Positions 20,034 to 32,375 of a stretch of DNA of 64,000 bases are shown piece by piece. The DNA is from Fragilariopsis cylindrus CCMP1102. Its lineage: Eukaryota > Bacillariophyta > Bacillariophyceae > Bacillariales > Bacillariaceae. Where the stretch lies: the NCBI GenBank assembly GCA_900095095.1, contig FMBT01000349.1, positions 186,001-250,000 on the forward strand, in the 5' to 3' direction. Every line of letters begins with the position of its first letter. Position 1 is the stretch's first letter. Made by a program: the position numbers and the translations under genes. The notes beneath the pieces are model-generated. The model saw only the letters and a program-made list of their open reading frames with translations, had not been told where the DNA came from and did not search any database.

Positions 20034-22886
20034 CTAGGCGACATAGCTGTAAAGGCGATGATCTTGTTGGGATCGTTCTAAATATTCGCGCTCGATAAGA
20101 CTTTCAATACGTTTCTTGACGAATTGAGGAGAGGGAGTAAATCGTACACTCAGTTGTCGTGTTACTTCGGCGAATAAATCATTATGGCCCAAGGATTTTC
20201 GAGCCTTCATGATCCGGACGATGGCAGCTTCGACTAAATGACGTCGATCTTCTTCAACCTTCAACGGAACGGAACCATCTACTGCCGACGCGGAAGCCGA
20301 ACCACCACCCGCTGTACCAGTCCCGTCTCCACTTTTCGAGACTGAGGTCTCCTTCACCAAGGGAATACGAACCCGCTTTAATTTGCTCCCGTAGTCGGGA
20401 TTGAAAGTAAAGGTATCATCGTCGGAGGTTATTCCTCGACCTCGACTCCCCTTCCGAAGTATCCGATGTTTTGGCGTGCACAGAGAGACCAAATGCCGTC
20501 GAAGTTCTGAGTCTGGTATTTGCGTCTTGGAACGGATCTGTCCCAACGTCAACGAGTCGGAGTCATTGAACAAGAGCAAGATGCACATTTGATATGTCGA
20601 AACTCCGAGTTCGTGTTTACGGTATTTGGTGGGGTCAGATCCGAAGGTAGCCTTCAATTCAGATGAACCGGCAGAGGTCTGCCAGGACAATTTTCTACCA
20701 GTGTGTTTTTCAAGATAGAACTTAGTATACCGAGCAATTGCGTCCTGCACCTGTTGAGGTAATATGCAAGGGGGAATGTTCTGAGACGGCCAGTATCCAT
20801 TAGTCAACACATCCACCTCGATATCGATGGGTTTTTCACTTCCGCTAGTCTCCCCCTCTGCTTGTTGCTGTTGTTGTTGCGACGCCTGTGCGCGTTTGTA
20901 GGTTTTGTACGAATCCTGCATATCCCGAGAAATGCGCATATCGTTAAACATCCCTTCTAGTTTGCTAGTGAATTGGTATCCACATTCCGCCTTAAGTAGA
21001 CTAACCATCGATCTCTCAGCATCGTCCGACACCGACCGTCCCATCAGCAACCGTTTAGCCAAGTGTTGCTTGTAAAAGCTTTCGAAAACATCCTTATCTG
21101 CTAAATACCGGAAAACGATGATAATTTTGTTGAGTTCTTGTGTGATTTGATCTTCCGTTGCTCCCTTCAACCCAACGCGTAGTAATTCGTCCACATATAC
21201 CGACAAACACGAGGCGGCTCTAGCATCTGTGTTCAAAAAGTCCTCGAAGGATTCTCTCATCCTTTTCCGAGCTCTCTTTTCACCTCGAAAACTAACGTCC
21301 AGAATTTTGTCATATCTATCCCTCATCGTCAACACACCTCTCACAAAGGCGGGTGGATCGGAAGCGCCCTTTTCTTGATCTGTGATTAAGACTCGTCCGT
21401 CCGATTTAATCCGTGCCGCCAATGCCTCTCTAAGATTATCGACGGATGTTGGTACTCTGGCGAAGAGTGTGTACATATCTCGCATTTCAGCTGATTTCGT
21501 GATGTCCTTTAACAATACAGCAAATCCCGAATGTTCCATATCGACCAAGGTCCGAGCGTGTCGTTCAACCAATTCCGTCTCGATGATGGATTGCAATGGT
21601 GTTTCTGTCGTTAATGGTAATGCCAATGCAGTTGATCGTTCCTTTTCTTCCTCTAGTCGTTTAGTGGCTTTCACTACATAATCGGTGGCGGTATTTTGGC
21701 TTAGATAACCCTGTGATTCGATACGATAAAATTCTTGTGTTTGAGCTAAAAATGGTGATTCAAAATCACTTTCGTAAACATTTGACCCATCCGATTGTCC
21801 CAATTCCGACAACATTCCCAACACCTGTTTCAGAACAGACCGATCATCGACTAACAACCCAGCTCGTTCTGATGCGATGGCTGCCATCAAAAGGTCGGTC
21901 GAGCGTTCCTTTACCTTAGGGTGTTCCCATACTGTCAAACGAAATAGGTGAAGACCGAGTTGATAAACAGGTCGTCGACGTTGTTGTTGGATGTAGGTGC
22001 GATCCATATACATGAGAATATCTCGAACCATTACCATCGTAATCTACGGTTGGTACGAGATGATGCGGTGTAAATAGTAAACATTTTTTTTTAAATATTT
22101 AAGAGGATGAATGAAAAAAATGTGAGTCAATGCGATGGAGAAAAAAAAAAACTACAACATCGTACATTGCCGATCCTAGCTATTTTTTTTTTCTTATTGG
22201 CAAAACAAATACTAATATTAACAAAGAAGATAGAAGAAACGTACCTGATGTTCGGTCCATGTGGTGGACAATTCTATTAGCAACGAAGTATCTGATACGT
22301 TAGATAATCGTTCCGCTGTTTCTGTTAAATGTGAATTAAGTTTCTCCGTCACACCATCGTATAATAGCGTTCCATGTTTATGCAGAACTAGGTTGTACGC
22401 ATTTCGATATAATTCTTCAAATGATAATTGTGACGCATTCCGGTCGTATATCTCATCGATTGCCTTTGCTAACACGTTCCAGGTTTGTGAAGCGACCGTC
22501 TTGTCCATTGGAACATGAGTCCGAAATGGCTAATATAATAATAAATATTCCGTTGTAAATTGTTATAGAACCAATATTAAATTTTAATAGATAGAGAAAA
22601 CGAAAATCGCATATGAGAGAGTAGTCAAGTCATAAGAATCATTTACGCGAATCCCAGGGCAATTGGAATGACATCTCGGAATAAAACGGGAAGAAATTGT
22701 AAAAACTACGAAATTAAACGTAATCTTGTCCTGTTTTAGCAATTAATTAGGACTATAATGATGCATCTTTTCTGGATAGCTAACTAGAGTCAGCCCTCCT
22801 CCAGTTCTATATCTAATATAATGGCATTTCTTCACAATCTTTTTTTCACGTACCTTAATGTTGAATCGTTTCTGAGAATGTGACAT
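20034..22886 (-). CDS. CUL3: Cullin-3, ubiquitin ligase scaffold
   Basis: Three exons on the minus strand: 22886-22854 (11 codons, MSHSQKRFNIK), 22529-22245 and 22043-20034. Both introns are phase 0 (gtacgt...ttag and gtacgt...gtag). 775 residues, against 768 for human CUL3. Diagnostic stretches are PFRTHVPMDK, LSFEELYRNAYNLVLHKHG, MVMVRDILMYMDRTYIQQQ, the cullin-homology region (FRYLADKDVFESFYKQHLAK, LKAECGYQFTSKLEGMFNDM), and the C-terminal winged helix with the neddylation context IVRIMKARKSLGHNDL, ending YLERSQQDHRLYSYVA. It scaffolds CRL3 E3 ligases: the N-terminus binds BTB adaptors and the C-terminus binds RBX1. The first exon is very short and would be missed if the gene were started at the internal ATG at 22508. 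Confidence 0.95.
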
Positions 22887-23714
22887 GGTACGGTATCTAC
22901 AGTTTTATTACAGTACACTTAACGTGTAAATCGTAACACAAAAAAACTTAAAAATGAAAATGTTATTCTCTCCGCAGCTACTACTCTGGGAGGGTATATA
23001 ATAATGTATTAACAAAATAACTCTGAAATGACTATGACAGATTTTGTTTTGTTGTGTTTTGTTTTGTTCTGTTTAGTTTTGTTTCCCTTGTCACACCCAA
23101 TATTACCATGTGCGGATGTACTAGTATCTCTTCAAGGAATATTTGAATTTTGTGCTACAGTATAGAAGTAGTAACGTTATTCGAATAAAGATGAAGATTC
23201 AACGAACAAGAACGATTTGTAAAATTACACGCTAACAACGTGAGCAAAACTTTCAACTTAGCATACACATATATAATACGAGCTTGGTTGATTTAAAGGA
23301 GGCGGGCAATAATTGGTTAATTTTGGGGCGATCACATATTGTACCCCTCAATTGTCAGTAGTACAGTAGCACTGTACTATAATACTGTAAGCACTTCTCA
23401 TCGCCATATGAATTTTATATACTGTGCTGTATTTATTTTATGATAATATATATGATACTATGTACATATTGTTCTTGAAAATACCATTCAGAGTTATTAA
23501 TATAAGTATAGGTCTACACTGTATTGCAACTGGTGTGTGCCAGCGCTTTCACTATCATATTAAAAAATGGAATAAAACAAAATAATTAAGTCAAAGGTAT
23601 CAAATTGAAATTGAAATTATAATTGTTTTCCTAATGGTGTTTTCTATATAAATAACAATATTAAAGTAATCGTTTACCCCTAGTTATAGTAAGTCAGTGA
23701 CATGCAAAGTCTTT
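22887..23714. other. Intergenic region
   Basis: About 830 bp between the CUL3 start and the 3' end of NCAPD3. Contains a (gtttt)n-like run at about 23042-23090 and paired acagta/tactgta words near 23360-23395. No gene seen. Confidence 0.5.
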
Positions 23715-26700
23715 TCAATCCGCACTATTGCTTAGATGCGTACGTGCATCGTATTCAATTTCTTGAAGCAATGTAGGATCATTTGCAAGAAATTCTTTGA
23801 CTTCAACCTTGTGATTTCTAAATATCTCAAGTAAATATGCCATCAGGTCCTTAAGAAGAGGAGAACAGCTCCCTTGTAGTTTGACCTTGAGGTTGCAAAG
23901 AATAGGTAATACTATTTCAACCATATGCTTTAGGGAAATTTTTGACAGGAGACGAGTCTTAGCAACGGTCACCTGACGTGAAGGATTGGCTAGTTGATTT
24001 GGATCTTCAACGGTACTATCGAAATCGTCTTGAACCCTTCCAACTTTTATAGACTTGCTCGTCAACACATAGAATGTGTCGGTTAGGACATTCCATGCGC
24101 TTATAAGCCGAGGTGAACTCGAATCAGTGGGTGGTGATAGTCCTTTACAAACTTGAGACAAATCGCCATTGTTACCAACCGCTTCACCCAAGACCTCTTT
24201 CGCCAAACGAGCAGTAATTCCTATCTTTTCTTCGTCGCTTAATTTGGAAAGAAGAAAATCGTACATATTTCGACGTCTTGCTTCGCCATCCTGTCCATCC
24301 AAATTTATCCCATCAAAACTGACCGCAATACCGCTGCCACCGTCCCCTTGACGAGATGCAGAGACGTATATAGGGTGTGCTGTACAGTTGTTCAAGACAA
24401 ACATGGACTCCACAAAGTGATTGAAAAATATCTTGGGATTACGGACCCTCAAAGGACCGGACAGAACCGATTCTGCTAGAACGGCTACTTCTTCATCTTC
24501 GTCTGAGCATGCCACAAGGAAACGGTGAAACAGAAGGCCTCTCCATTTCAGGTAGTCTTGTAGTAGTAAACTTGATAATATCAGGACTGCGTGTTTTCGT
24601 ACGACTGATGACCGATCAAGTATAGATATACTACCTGCACCATCAGTTGTTCCATTTTGGAGGCAGGATGCCATGACAGGTAAATAACGGTCAGTCATAT
24701 TCGTATACCGAACGCAAAGATCGCCCATGACAAGTAGTGCATTGCTTTGGACAGATTGATTAGGATTGGGAAGAGATGGATGAAGCTCTCGAGCAAGCAG
24801 GATTAAAGATTTCCGAGCAAGGCTCTCATCCCTTAAACAGAACTTTCCAAGTACTGTAAATGCATGCGCACGAATAGCATTAGGAATCTTCGTCTGAGAA
24901 GCACCGGGGAGATGACCGGAGACCATGATTTGAACAAGCTCTTGCAGAGCCTTTGATGGTTTCAAATACAACGGAACTGGAGAAGTTTTCTCGTCATCGT
25001 CTAATCTAAATCCGACCATCGAAACCTCACCAACAGAAAACAAGGCACGTAATATCTTTGGTTGGTGCTGTTCCGAAAAAGCAGAATATTTATTTGCTTC
25101 TTGAATGTAATTTGAAATTTCCTTCTCACTTTCCGAGAAAATACTTCGAATCCATGGATCACTGCTTCGGCTACCAGAGTGCTTCGTGAGTTCGGTCATT
25201 GCAGAAAGTGCAGGCCCGATCGAATCAGGAGGAAAACTAAAGTCTAACAATTTCTGACGCATTTTCCCTTCACAGTCTTCACAGTCTGCAGGAACAATTC
25301 CAGAGGCAACTTTTGAAATGACAACAAGAGACGATCTTAAGGTACTTCTGCGCCACAACGACTTTGGTTGGGTAGAATGCTTTTCGAGCATTGTCTGCCA
25401 GGCAGATACACAAAATGATAAATCCTTCTTCGAGGAACGTAATGTTTTTGTCATTCCACTCGAATTGATAGTAAGCAATGCCTCCATTAGACACCAAACT
25501 CCGACAACAGTTGTTTCCGAAATATCACATTGGGAAAGAGTTCGAGAAGCCATATCTGCCGCTCGCTGCAATAACTCAACATGGATTAAATCAGAATCTT
25601 CACGACCTAAATGAGAAAGCGCTGCATGTAGGGCTTGGACAGCTCCTTTGGAGGCACCATGCTGTCCTGTTAAATTACCGACATTAGCCAAGATACGCCA
25701 AGCAACATCTTGTTTCTGTCCATCATGAAGGTCGCTGTTTTCCGCGATAGGTAAAACTACCACTTGGAGGAATGCAGATCTTGCTTTCACAGCGGTTTCC
25801 TCGTCAAGAACCATGGGCAAAACACATGATGACCATGCCTCAACAATTAATCCCACGTCAAAGTCTTGTTCACCGCCGAGAACAAAGTCATTCGTTTGCT
25901 CTTTAATACTTGTACAGGCTTCTAGAAGGGTAGTCAGTGCCTCGGCAGCTGCTCGTCGCGTCAAAAGACTGGAGTCTTGACAAAGTTCGCAAATGGCATG
26001 CATGTAGTATTCAGATATGCTTTCTTTTTTAACTAACAGTACTTTAGTTAGCGCTAAGATAGCAGCCTTACGAACAGTAGCTGTTTCGTCCTTAACTGCT
26101 CGTTTTCGCAATGCCATCAGTAGTCGTTCTCCATCGTCATCGTTGAGGAAACTTAAATTATGCCAACCTTGTTTGGAGTCTTGCTGGATTTCTGTCATCA
26201 CAGCCTCCAATGAACTGGCTGCAGATGCCCGTACTGCTGCAATACGATCCATTAATCGCCCCTGTAAGGCTTGCCAAAGAGCAGTCGGCAAGCAGCTAAC
26301 ATTTTTCTTCCCGACTTCGTTGTCTTCGGGTGTATCGTAGGATGACGTGTCGTCGTCTTCGTAGTCGTCTCTACTAGTTGTATCATTATCGTGTTGTTCC
26401 AGCCACTGTTGAGAAAGAACAACTCCAAGCAATTCACACGCAACCAATCTATGCACGGAAACTTTGGAATGACAAATTTTCAAAAGATATTCTAGAAAGT
26501 GCGTTCTTTCCGAATGAGGTAACCATCTCATACAAGATTGTATAGTTTGTACCGTGCTCTTTCGTAGGAGTGCCTTCTCTAACCCCGCCCTCCCAGTTGT
26601 TAGTTTTTGTAATAATCCCAGAAAAATTGCTGGGACACCACGAGGCTTGCCATTGCCATTTCCCTTATTGGCATTGTTATTGAAAAGCGGTCCTCCGTTC

Positions 26701-28163
26701 CGATAACTTCCTTTCTTCTTCAAGGCTGGACTAAGCATAGGCGTGATGCCTCCATCCAAAGATGTTCGTCGACTTCTTGCAATAGTACTTTTTGGAGTCT
26801 GATTAGTATGCTTCCGGGAACTGGTCAAACCACCACCAACAGATGATCGGCGGTTTTTACCGCGGCTTGGTGTCTTGGTTACAGACAGAGAACCTGCCTT
26901 CGCTTTGGCCGCCGCTATCGCTAGATTACTTTTTTGCATCAATGACGTCAATACTTCACTCGCTGCGGCGTATGCCTCGAGCTTTCCCCTTTCCCCGTTA
27001 GGCAGTATAACTTTCAGTTGCAATAGATGCATGAGTCCTCGCAGAATAATAACTGCTGTTTCGTGATGTTGCTGCTGTCTATTAGGATTGAGATTTTCTT
27101 GATATTCTTCACCTTCCATTCCAAAAGTAACTAAGCAATTTTCTAAAGCCTTCTGACCCTGATTCAGAATTCTTTTTTCGGGGGAATCGTTCTCGTTGCG
27201 TTTCCCAGCTAGAAGCGCAGCCGCTGTTCCCATTGCTATCAATACGGCATCGAGCAAAACCTCACGACTTTCCGGTGACCAACTAGCAAACTCTGCACGT
27301 TGCGGAATTTTACATACCTCCACTGCGACTAAGCTTCCCATGGCAAGAATATTACGTGTCTGGTTTTCTCCAGCAACCTTACTAGCATTATTATTCAGTC
27401 GCTCGTTTTCATAGTCATCTTCCTCTTCTACTGTCCTTCTACTACCGGTCCGAGTATCTCTCCGAGATCGCTTTTGAGGAGGAGACTTGGTGGGAGAAAG
27501 TAGCAACACTTTGTTCGTCGTCAACGACGAGGATTTTGTTGTTGATGAAGATGACATGATAATAGATCGTTCTCGTCCACAACACTCCATCGTCCAACGA
27601 CGAATTAAGGCCACCAATGCCGTTAAAGGTTCCAAATCGACGAGGCCACTTCCTAACGCACCAGGCCGACTTAACAAATGTGCGTACAGTAGTCCTGCCT
27701 GCATACCGGGTAGGGTAAGAGAAAATGCTGCTTTGGTAGTTTCTGATAAAACTTCTTCATTTGCTGTATCATCTTGAGTTCCAGGTAACAAACGTTGTGT
27801 ATCTACTCGATCATTCAATAATGGATTTAACACAGTAGGTATCAAATCGGAGACTTTAGAATTAGGAAAAAGATTACGAATGCTTTCTTCGACGTTGTTG
27901 TCATTATTATTTTTATCATCGATTTTCTGGTGTCGTCGCCCTTGCTGCTTTTGCTGATTGTGTAGCTGAGAAAGCAAATGCTCGCATAGATTCCCCTGGC
28001 GATCTTCTAAAGACATCCACTCATTCCCATTCTCATTCTCATTCTCACTATCATTATTGTAAGAGTTTAAGCTGTCGTTATCACCATCGTGGTCGTCGTC
28101 GTAGTTGTTAGAACTATCAACGAGACTTTGGAAGGTAACAACTAGTGTTTCTGCTACCGCCAT
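23715..28163 (-). CDS. NCAPD3: Condensin II subunit NCAP-D3 (HEAT repeat)
   Basis: One uninterrupted 4.4-kb frame, 1482 residues. The ATG at 28163 (MAVAETLVVTFQ) is taken because the longer frame begins at TTG. HEAT repeats run from about residue 150 to 1300. The C-terminal half carries the CND1/CND3-type block: AFTVLGKFCLRDESLARKSL, NALLVMGDLCVRYTNM, SVVRKHAVLILSSLLLQDYL, KWRGLLFHRFL and FNHFVESMFVLNN, then the region ending TDTFYVLTSKSIKVG. This matches NCAP-D3 rather than NCAP-D2 in my reading. Condensin II compacts chromosomes from prophase and contains SMC2/SMC4, kleisin NCAP-H2 and NCAP-G2. Low-complexity Ser/Arg inserts (around residues 230-260 and 440-520) look like disordered loops and possible phosphosites. 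No frameshift occurs over the whole length. Confidence 0.92.
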   Translation of the reverse strand: MAVAETLVVTFQSLVDSSNNYDDDHDGDNDSLNSYNNDSENENENGNEWMSLEDRQGNLCEHLLSQLHNQQKQQGRRHQKIDDKNNNDNNVEESIRNLFPNSKVSDLIPTVLNPLLNDRVDTQRLLPGTQDDTANEEVLSETTKAAFSLTLPGMQAGLLYAHLLSRPGALGSGLVDLEPLTALVALIRRWTMECCGRERSIIMSSSSTTKSSSLTTNKVLLLSPTKSPPQKRSRRDTRTGSRRTVEEEDDYENERLNNNASKVAGENQTRNILAMGSLVAVEVCKIPQRAEFASWSPESREVLLDAVLIAMGTAAALLAGKRNENDSPEKRILNQGQKALENCLVTFGMEGEEYQENLNPNRQQQHHETAVIILRGLMHLLQLKVILPNGERGKLEAYAAASEVLTSLMQKSNLAIAAAKAKAGSLSVTKTPSRGKNRRSSVGGGLTSSRKHTNQTPKSTIARSRRTSLDGGITPMLSPALKKKGSYRNGGPLFNNNANKGNGNGKPRGVPAIFLGLLQKLTTGRAGLEKALLRKSTVQTIQSCMRWLPHSERTHFLEYLLKICHSKVSVHRLVACELLGVVLSQQWLEQHDNDTTSRDDYEDDDTSSYDTPEDNEVGKKNVSCLPTALWQALQGRLMDRIAAVRASAASSLEAVMTEIQQDSKQGWHNLSFLNDDDGERLLMALRKRAVKDETATVRKAAILALTKVLLVKKESISEYYMHAICELCQDSSLLTRRAAAEALTTLLEACTSIKEQTNDFVLGGEQDFDVGLIVEAWSSCVLPMVLDEETAVKARSAFLQVVVLPIAENSDLHDGQKQDVAWRILANVGNLTGQHGASKGAVQALHAALSHLGREDSDLIHVELLQRAADMASRTLSQCDISETTVVGVWCLMEALLTINSSGMTKTLRSSKKDLSFCVSAWQTMLEKHSTQPKSLWRRSTLRSSLVVISKVASGIVPADCEDCEGKMRQKLLDFSFPPDSIGPALSAMTELTKHSGSRSSDPWIRSIFSESEKEISNYIQEANKYSAFSEQHQPKILRALFSVGEVSMVGFRLDDDEKTSPVPLYLKPSKALQELVQIMVSGHLPGASQTKIPNAIRAHAFTVLGKFCLRDESLARKSLILLARELHPSLPNPNQSVQSNALLVMGDLCVRYTNMTDRYLPVMASCLQNGTTDGAGSISILDRSSVVRKHAVLILSSLLLQDYLKWRGLLFHRFLVACSDEDEEVAVLAESVLSGPLRVRNPKIFFNHFVESMFVLNNCTAHPIYVSASRQGDGGSGIAVSFDGINLDGQDGEARRRNMYDFLLSKLSDEEKIGITARLAKEVLGEAVGNNGDLSQVCKGLSPPTDSSSPRLISAWNVLTDTFYVLTSKSIKVGRVQDDFDSTVEDPNQLANPSRQVTVAKTRLLSKISLKHMVEIVLPILCNLKVKLQGSCSPLLKDLMAYLLEIFRNHKVEVKEFLANDPTLLQEIEYDARTHLSNSAD

Positions 28164-28983
28164 TGTGAAAGGATGGTATCTCTCTGACCAAGAAGTGTAG
28201 ATCAATCGGATCAGTTGTGTCTCCTTGCACTAGCGGATTCTACAGAAAATTCTGATGATGAACGTTGTGCATCAAACCGACTGCAGTATGTTGTTGTGAT
28301 TGCTTTGTAAAGGCAAAGGTGTGTTTTATTGACGGGTTCGATTGATTTTTAAATTTATTAGCAAATAGAGATACTAGATTTGAAATTTGACTACGCGCGC
28401 CTGCCTGCCCAACTTTGAAAGGGGAAAACCGTGATAAAAGGGGGGAAGATTCTATTAGGAATGTGACAGCAAAAATACGTAGGAGTGCAATCCTTGCAAT
28501 ATATAATATTATATATTCCATCTTTTAATATAAATAACAATGAACTTCTTTCTAAACTTAGTAGTAAATGGGAGAAAACTACAACTTAACATATGAATTA
28601 GGTGCATCACTTGACCTTCCACTTTAAATGAGATAGCATAGCAGTCAGTTCCAAATTTGGCAGCATACATACTACACTAGGCGTTTCACTTGGCACCAAT
28701 CTCCACTTAGTCATTGATTGTGTTGGCCCACAACTTTTGTTTCAAGTCAAAAAAAAATTGTTGCAAATCAATAATTGATGGCATCACAACAATACAGACA
28801 AATTAAAATCATACAATAATAAGACAAGATTATCACTACTCCCAAAATGATACTTGTTGCATGAGAACTATCTATATAATCAGTAGAATCAATCGTATTA
28901 ATACGAAGTAGTGTATACGAAAAAAGGACAAAAAATTATATTTAATGGATTGATTTATTCAGTACTGCCGTGTATCAAATTAA
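28164..28983. other. Intergenic region
   Basis: About 820 bp between the NCAPD3 start and the 3' end of the histidine phosphatase gene. The minus-strand ORF at 28521-28240 shows no domain and is not called. No repeat of note. Confidence 0.5.
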
Positions 28984-30132
28984 TTATTTCGTAATAACAT
29001 GTCCTTTGACGTGGTCGATGTAATTCAATTTTTGTGCAATCCACTTGGTTTTCATAGTATTTTTTGTCGATTTTGAATCGTCTACTTCTGCGTTATTGTT
29101 ATTGTTACTGGAATCATCATCAACATTATCATCACTGTCATCAACTTCATAATAATCTAAGATGTTTATAGCCGTATTTCCTTGTTTGATGGTTTGAAAA
29201 TGTGGATGAGCATCACCATATATCATCGATGCGATCATGATTTTATTCGTCCTTCCGTGAGAAACTATAGCAATATATTGAACTTCTTCTTCGTCATCGT
29301 CATCGTCATTATTGGTACTGGTATCTACTAGCACGTCATCAAGTGTAAGATCCGATTTTGATGATGCCGTAATATTCTTCTTCTTTTTCATTGTGATTAT
29401 TTTGGACAACGCCTTCAATGATCGTTCTTCGACGATCCGTGTTGATTCACCTTCACCTTTACCTTCATCAATTTCAAATTCGTTGTCTGTACCTTCATCA
29501 TCATCATCGTCATTATCAGCACAAATGTGACGTCCATCGATATTCTGCTTACTTCTACTGGGAAACGGAAACATTGGATCATTCGCAACGTTTCTTTTCA
29601 CGATTTGAAATCGTTCATTTGCTTTTTCATTGTTTATAGAGTTCTTGGTGTACTTACTATAGCTAAGTCCTTCGAATTCACCAAAACTCATTTCATTAAA
29701 GCCATCATCAATAATTCGTTTTGGCAGCGGAGGAGCAACATTCTTCGTCGTCGTATAATTCATCACCTTCGAGTCGTCAGAAATTAGACACATCGTCGAC
29801 TTTGTTGTTATCGACTTTGTTGTCATCCTTGCATTATTATAATGAGCAACTTGATGAGTATAGATAATATCCGCCGTTTCTTTTGCACGAGACAAACTTG
29901 AGGATGCGATCAAATCGAAAGGAACATCCTTCAAGAACTCGGCAGCTTTTAAAGCTTGTAGTTTCCCATTCTCATTTAAAGGGATGTCGAATCCACCACC
30001 CTGGATTTTCCCTTTGACATTCCAATTCGTTTCTCCATGCCGTATTATGTACACTCGTTTTTTAATTCTGCTTTTCTTTTTAGTTGATTTCGTTGACGAT
30101 CTTGTTGTGGTTGTGGCGTTTACTGGCTTCAT
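28984..30132 (-). CDS. Histidine phosphatase (phosphoglycerate mutase-like)
   Basis: Single exon, 382 residues, ATG at 30132. A basic N-terminus (STKKKSRIKKR) is followed by the catalytic signature VYIIRHGETNWNVKGKIQGG, with the phospho-accepting His near residue 35. Then come DIPLNENGKLQALKAAEFLK and LIASSSLSRAKETADII, FNEMSFGEFEGLSY with the second-shell acid, and YIAIVSHGRTNKIMIASMI with the second catalytic His. The fold is the branch 1 histidine phosphatase superfamily. The substrate cannot be told from sequence (fructose-2,6-bisphosphatase-like, phosphoprotein or small-molecule). An acidic, Asp-rich insert of about 120 residues splits the domain before the second His, and another acidic run follows near the C-terminus. 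Confidence 0.88.
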   Translation of the reverse strand: MKPVNATTTTRSSTKSTKKKSRIKKRVYIIRHGETNWNVKGKIQGGGFDIPLNENGKLQALKAAEFLKDVPFDLIASSSLSRAKETADIIYTHQVAHYNNARMTTKSITTKSTMCLISDDSKVMNYTTTKNVAPPLPKRIIDDGFNEMSFGEFEGLSYSKYTKNSINNEKANERFQIVKRNVANDPMFPFPSRSKQNIDGRHICADNDDDDDEGTDNEFEIDEGKGEGESTRIVEERSLKALSKIITMKKKKNITASSKSDLTLDDVLVDTSTNNDDDDDEEEVQYIAIVSHGRTNKIMIASMIYGDAHPHFQTIKQGNTAINILDYYEVDDSDDNVDDDSSNNNNNAEVDDSKSTKNTMKTKWIAQKLNYIDHVKGHVITK

Positions 30133-30665
30133 GATTATGATCGAGACGAAGTCGACAAATTAACGTTTTAGGAAGTGCCGAGCTACGGGCGAGCTAGCTA
30201 CTACTAGCTACTAGGTACAGTAGCTGCAGTAGCATTGAGTGTTTTGATGACGTTATTACAGCCGCGTACAATAAATCATATTTAAATTTCTCAGTCGTGA
30301 GTGAGTTTTGTTTGTGAGTTTCGAGTTGTAACGACGCGACGGTAGCTCCTATATTTAATATATCTATATTTAATATAGTGTTCATTCATCATGGTAAACT
30401 AGGGCAATATCATACTACTTTCTGTTATATTTTCTACTGAACCGATCTTCTGCACTAATTCATATTAAGACAGAGGGTCGTAGTAACAGGTAGACATATT
30501 ATATATCCAATCATAACAAATGAAACTTTTATTTATTTAAATGATGTATAAATATGGACAATTATTGATCTTGTGTCCTTTTATGATGTTATATTTACAT
30601 GTATTTTTTAACTTAATAATGTGAAAGACGAATGTTGAACCAAACAAAAAAAGAAGGATACTAAC
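30133..30665. other. Intergenic region
   Basis: Spacer between the phosphatase start and the 3' end of the LRR gene. It contains clustered gctagctact words near 30190-30220 close to the phosphatase ATG, and atttaatat duplications near 30350. No gene is supported. Confidence 0.5.
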
Positions 30666-32344
30666 TTAGATTGTGTCATCGTACTGTGCTTCAGTTTGTG
30701 CTTCGGGTTGTGCTTCGGGTTGTGCTTCGGGTTGTGCACCGGTTTGTGCTTCGGGTTGTGCATAATCTGATTTTGCTTCTGATGGCAAAAGATTCTGACT
30801 GAATGAGTAAACCACTCGTTGGAAATCGTACTCCCAAATTCCATCTAGATTTACACGCCAGTCGAAATTGTTGCATGTTGCATTACTATCGTGACAACAA
30901 AGATGACAACACGTGCATACGATCTCAGGATTTGGTTCACCACAATCTGCGGAGAAGAAGGTCGTGTTGATGGTAGCATCTCTGCATATCATGTCAGCCG
31001 AGCCTGTCAAGTTATTCCCGTCAAGCAAGAGGATGTCTATTGATCATAATGAAAACATTACGAATTTCAACAATAAAACAGCGGTGAGGAATCACGCATA
31101 GAAAAGGGACCAAGATAATAATAGCAACTTGATCAAAGTTGCAGCGAGAAACGGATTTCATTTACAGTTGCAAATCACACTTCACTTACCAATATCGTCC
31201 AAAGAAGCAAACGATTCGGGAATAGTACCATCCAAGTAATTGCGATTAAGCATGAGTGTATCAAGTCCAGTCAAACTTCCGAGTTGCTATTTTGAGATGA
31301 TACGAATAGTAGAGATTAGAAGAAAATAGTAACTTTTTTTGTGAGCAAAAATAAAGAGGAGCATTTTTACCTTTTAACAACAGAATATCAAGTAAGCCAG
31401 TCACAACAACAACAACAACAACAACGGCCTAACTCACAGATGGAAGATTGCCTTCTAGCATATTGAAATCAAAATCCAACACTTGTAATTCTGTCAATCC
31501 ACCCAAAAAGCTTGGCAATGTCCCAGTCAATTTATTTTGCTTCATCGACAACTCTTTGAGATTCGTCATACCTTCTAGGAAGCTAGGAATAGTATGCTCC
31601 TCGAAGTTATTGATTCCAGTGTATAAGGATCGTAGATTACTCAATTGGTTCATAGTTGAAGGAAATGGAATTACCATGTTATTAGCCGAAATATCGAGAT
31701 GTGCTAAGTTGATGAGGTTGCTAATAGTTTCAGGAATTTTCCATTCTAAAGTATTGTCATTGACAGCTAAGAACATCATCTTGTCATGGATAACTTCGAT
31801 TTCAGGAATCGCTCCAATGAAATCGTTTCCGTGTATATCCAATACTTCCATGTTGAGCATCGACCAAATGTTCTCTGGAATAGGACCTACTAGCCTATTT
31901 ACGCTTACATCTAGATCTATCATTTTCTGCCACCCATTTCTGATCATCTCCTCGGTAATCTGACCGGTTAATTCGTTATCTTTCGATATTTTATTTTTGT
32001 TTTTGAAAAAGAGAGCTAGTGAGGATTCAAATTCAAATTCAATTAACCAATCAATCATTTAATCCTTCAATCAAAATAAGATAATTCGTGCTTGCTGGAT
32101 TCAACGTACCTTCTATATACAACTTTTCGATATTTATAAACTTAGCAAATGGAGCAATCGGACTTTGAAGTAAATTATCGTCCAATCCTAAGACCTGTAG
32201 ATTGGTGAGTTGGAAAAAGCTCTCTGGAATAGTACCATCCAAAAAATTGTTTCCTATTCATATGCAGATGCGAAAATTAAACGATAGCAAGTAAAGCAAT
32301 ATTAGTTACACTGTAGGTAGAAGGACTCTGCGGGTGTGCGGGTA

Positions 32345-32375
<31 letters not shown>

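Noticed and set aside
23715-28163. Assignment of the condensin subunit as NCAP-D2 (condensin I)
   Set aside because: The C-terminal block around KWRGLLFHRFL and FNHFVESMF matches NCAP-D3 better in my reading, though a profile search should confirm.
28164-28205. Longer NCAPD3 start at TTG 28205
   Set aside because: A nuclear gene of this type should start at ATG; the ATG at 28163 is in frame 14 codons later.
28240-28521. 93-codon minus-strand ORF upstream of NCAPD3
   Set aside because: No recognisable motif and no conserved character; probably intergenic.
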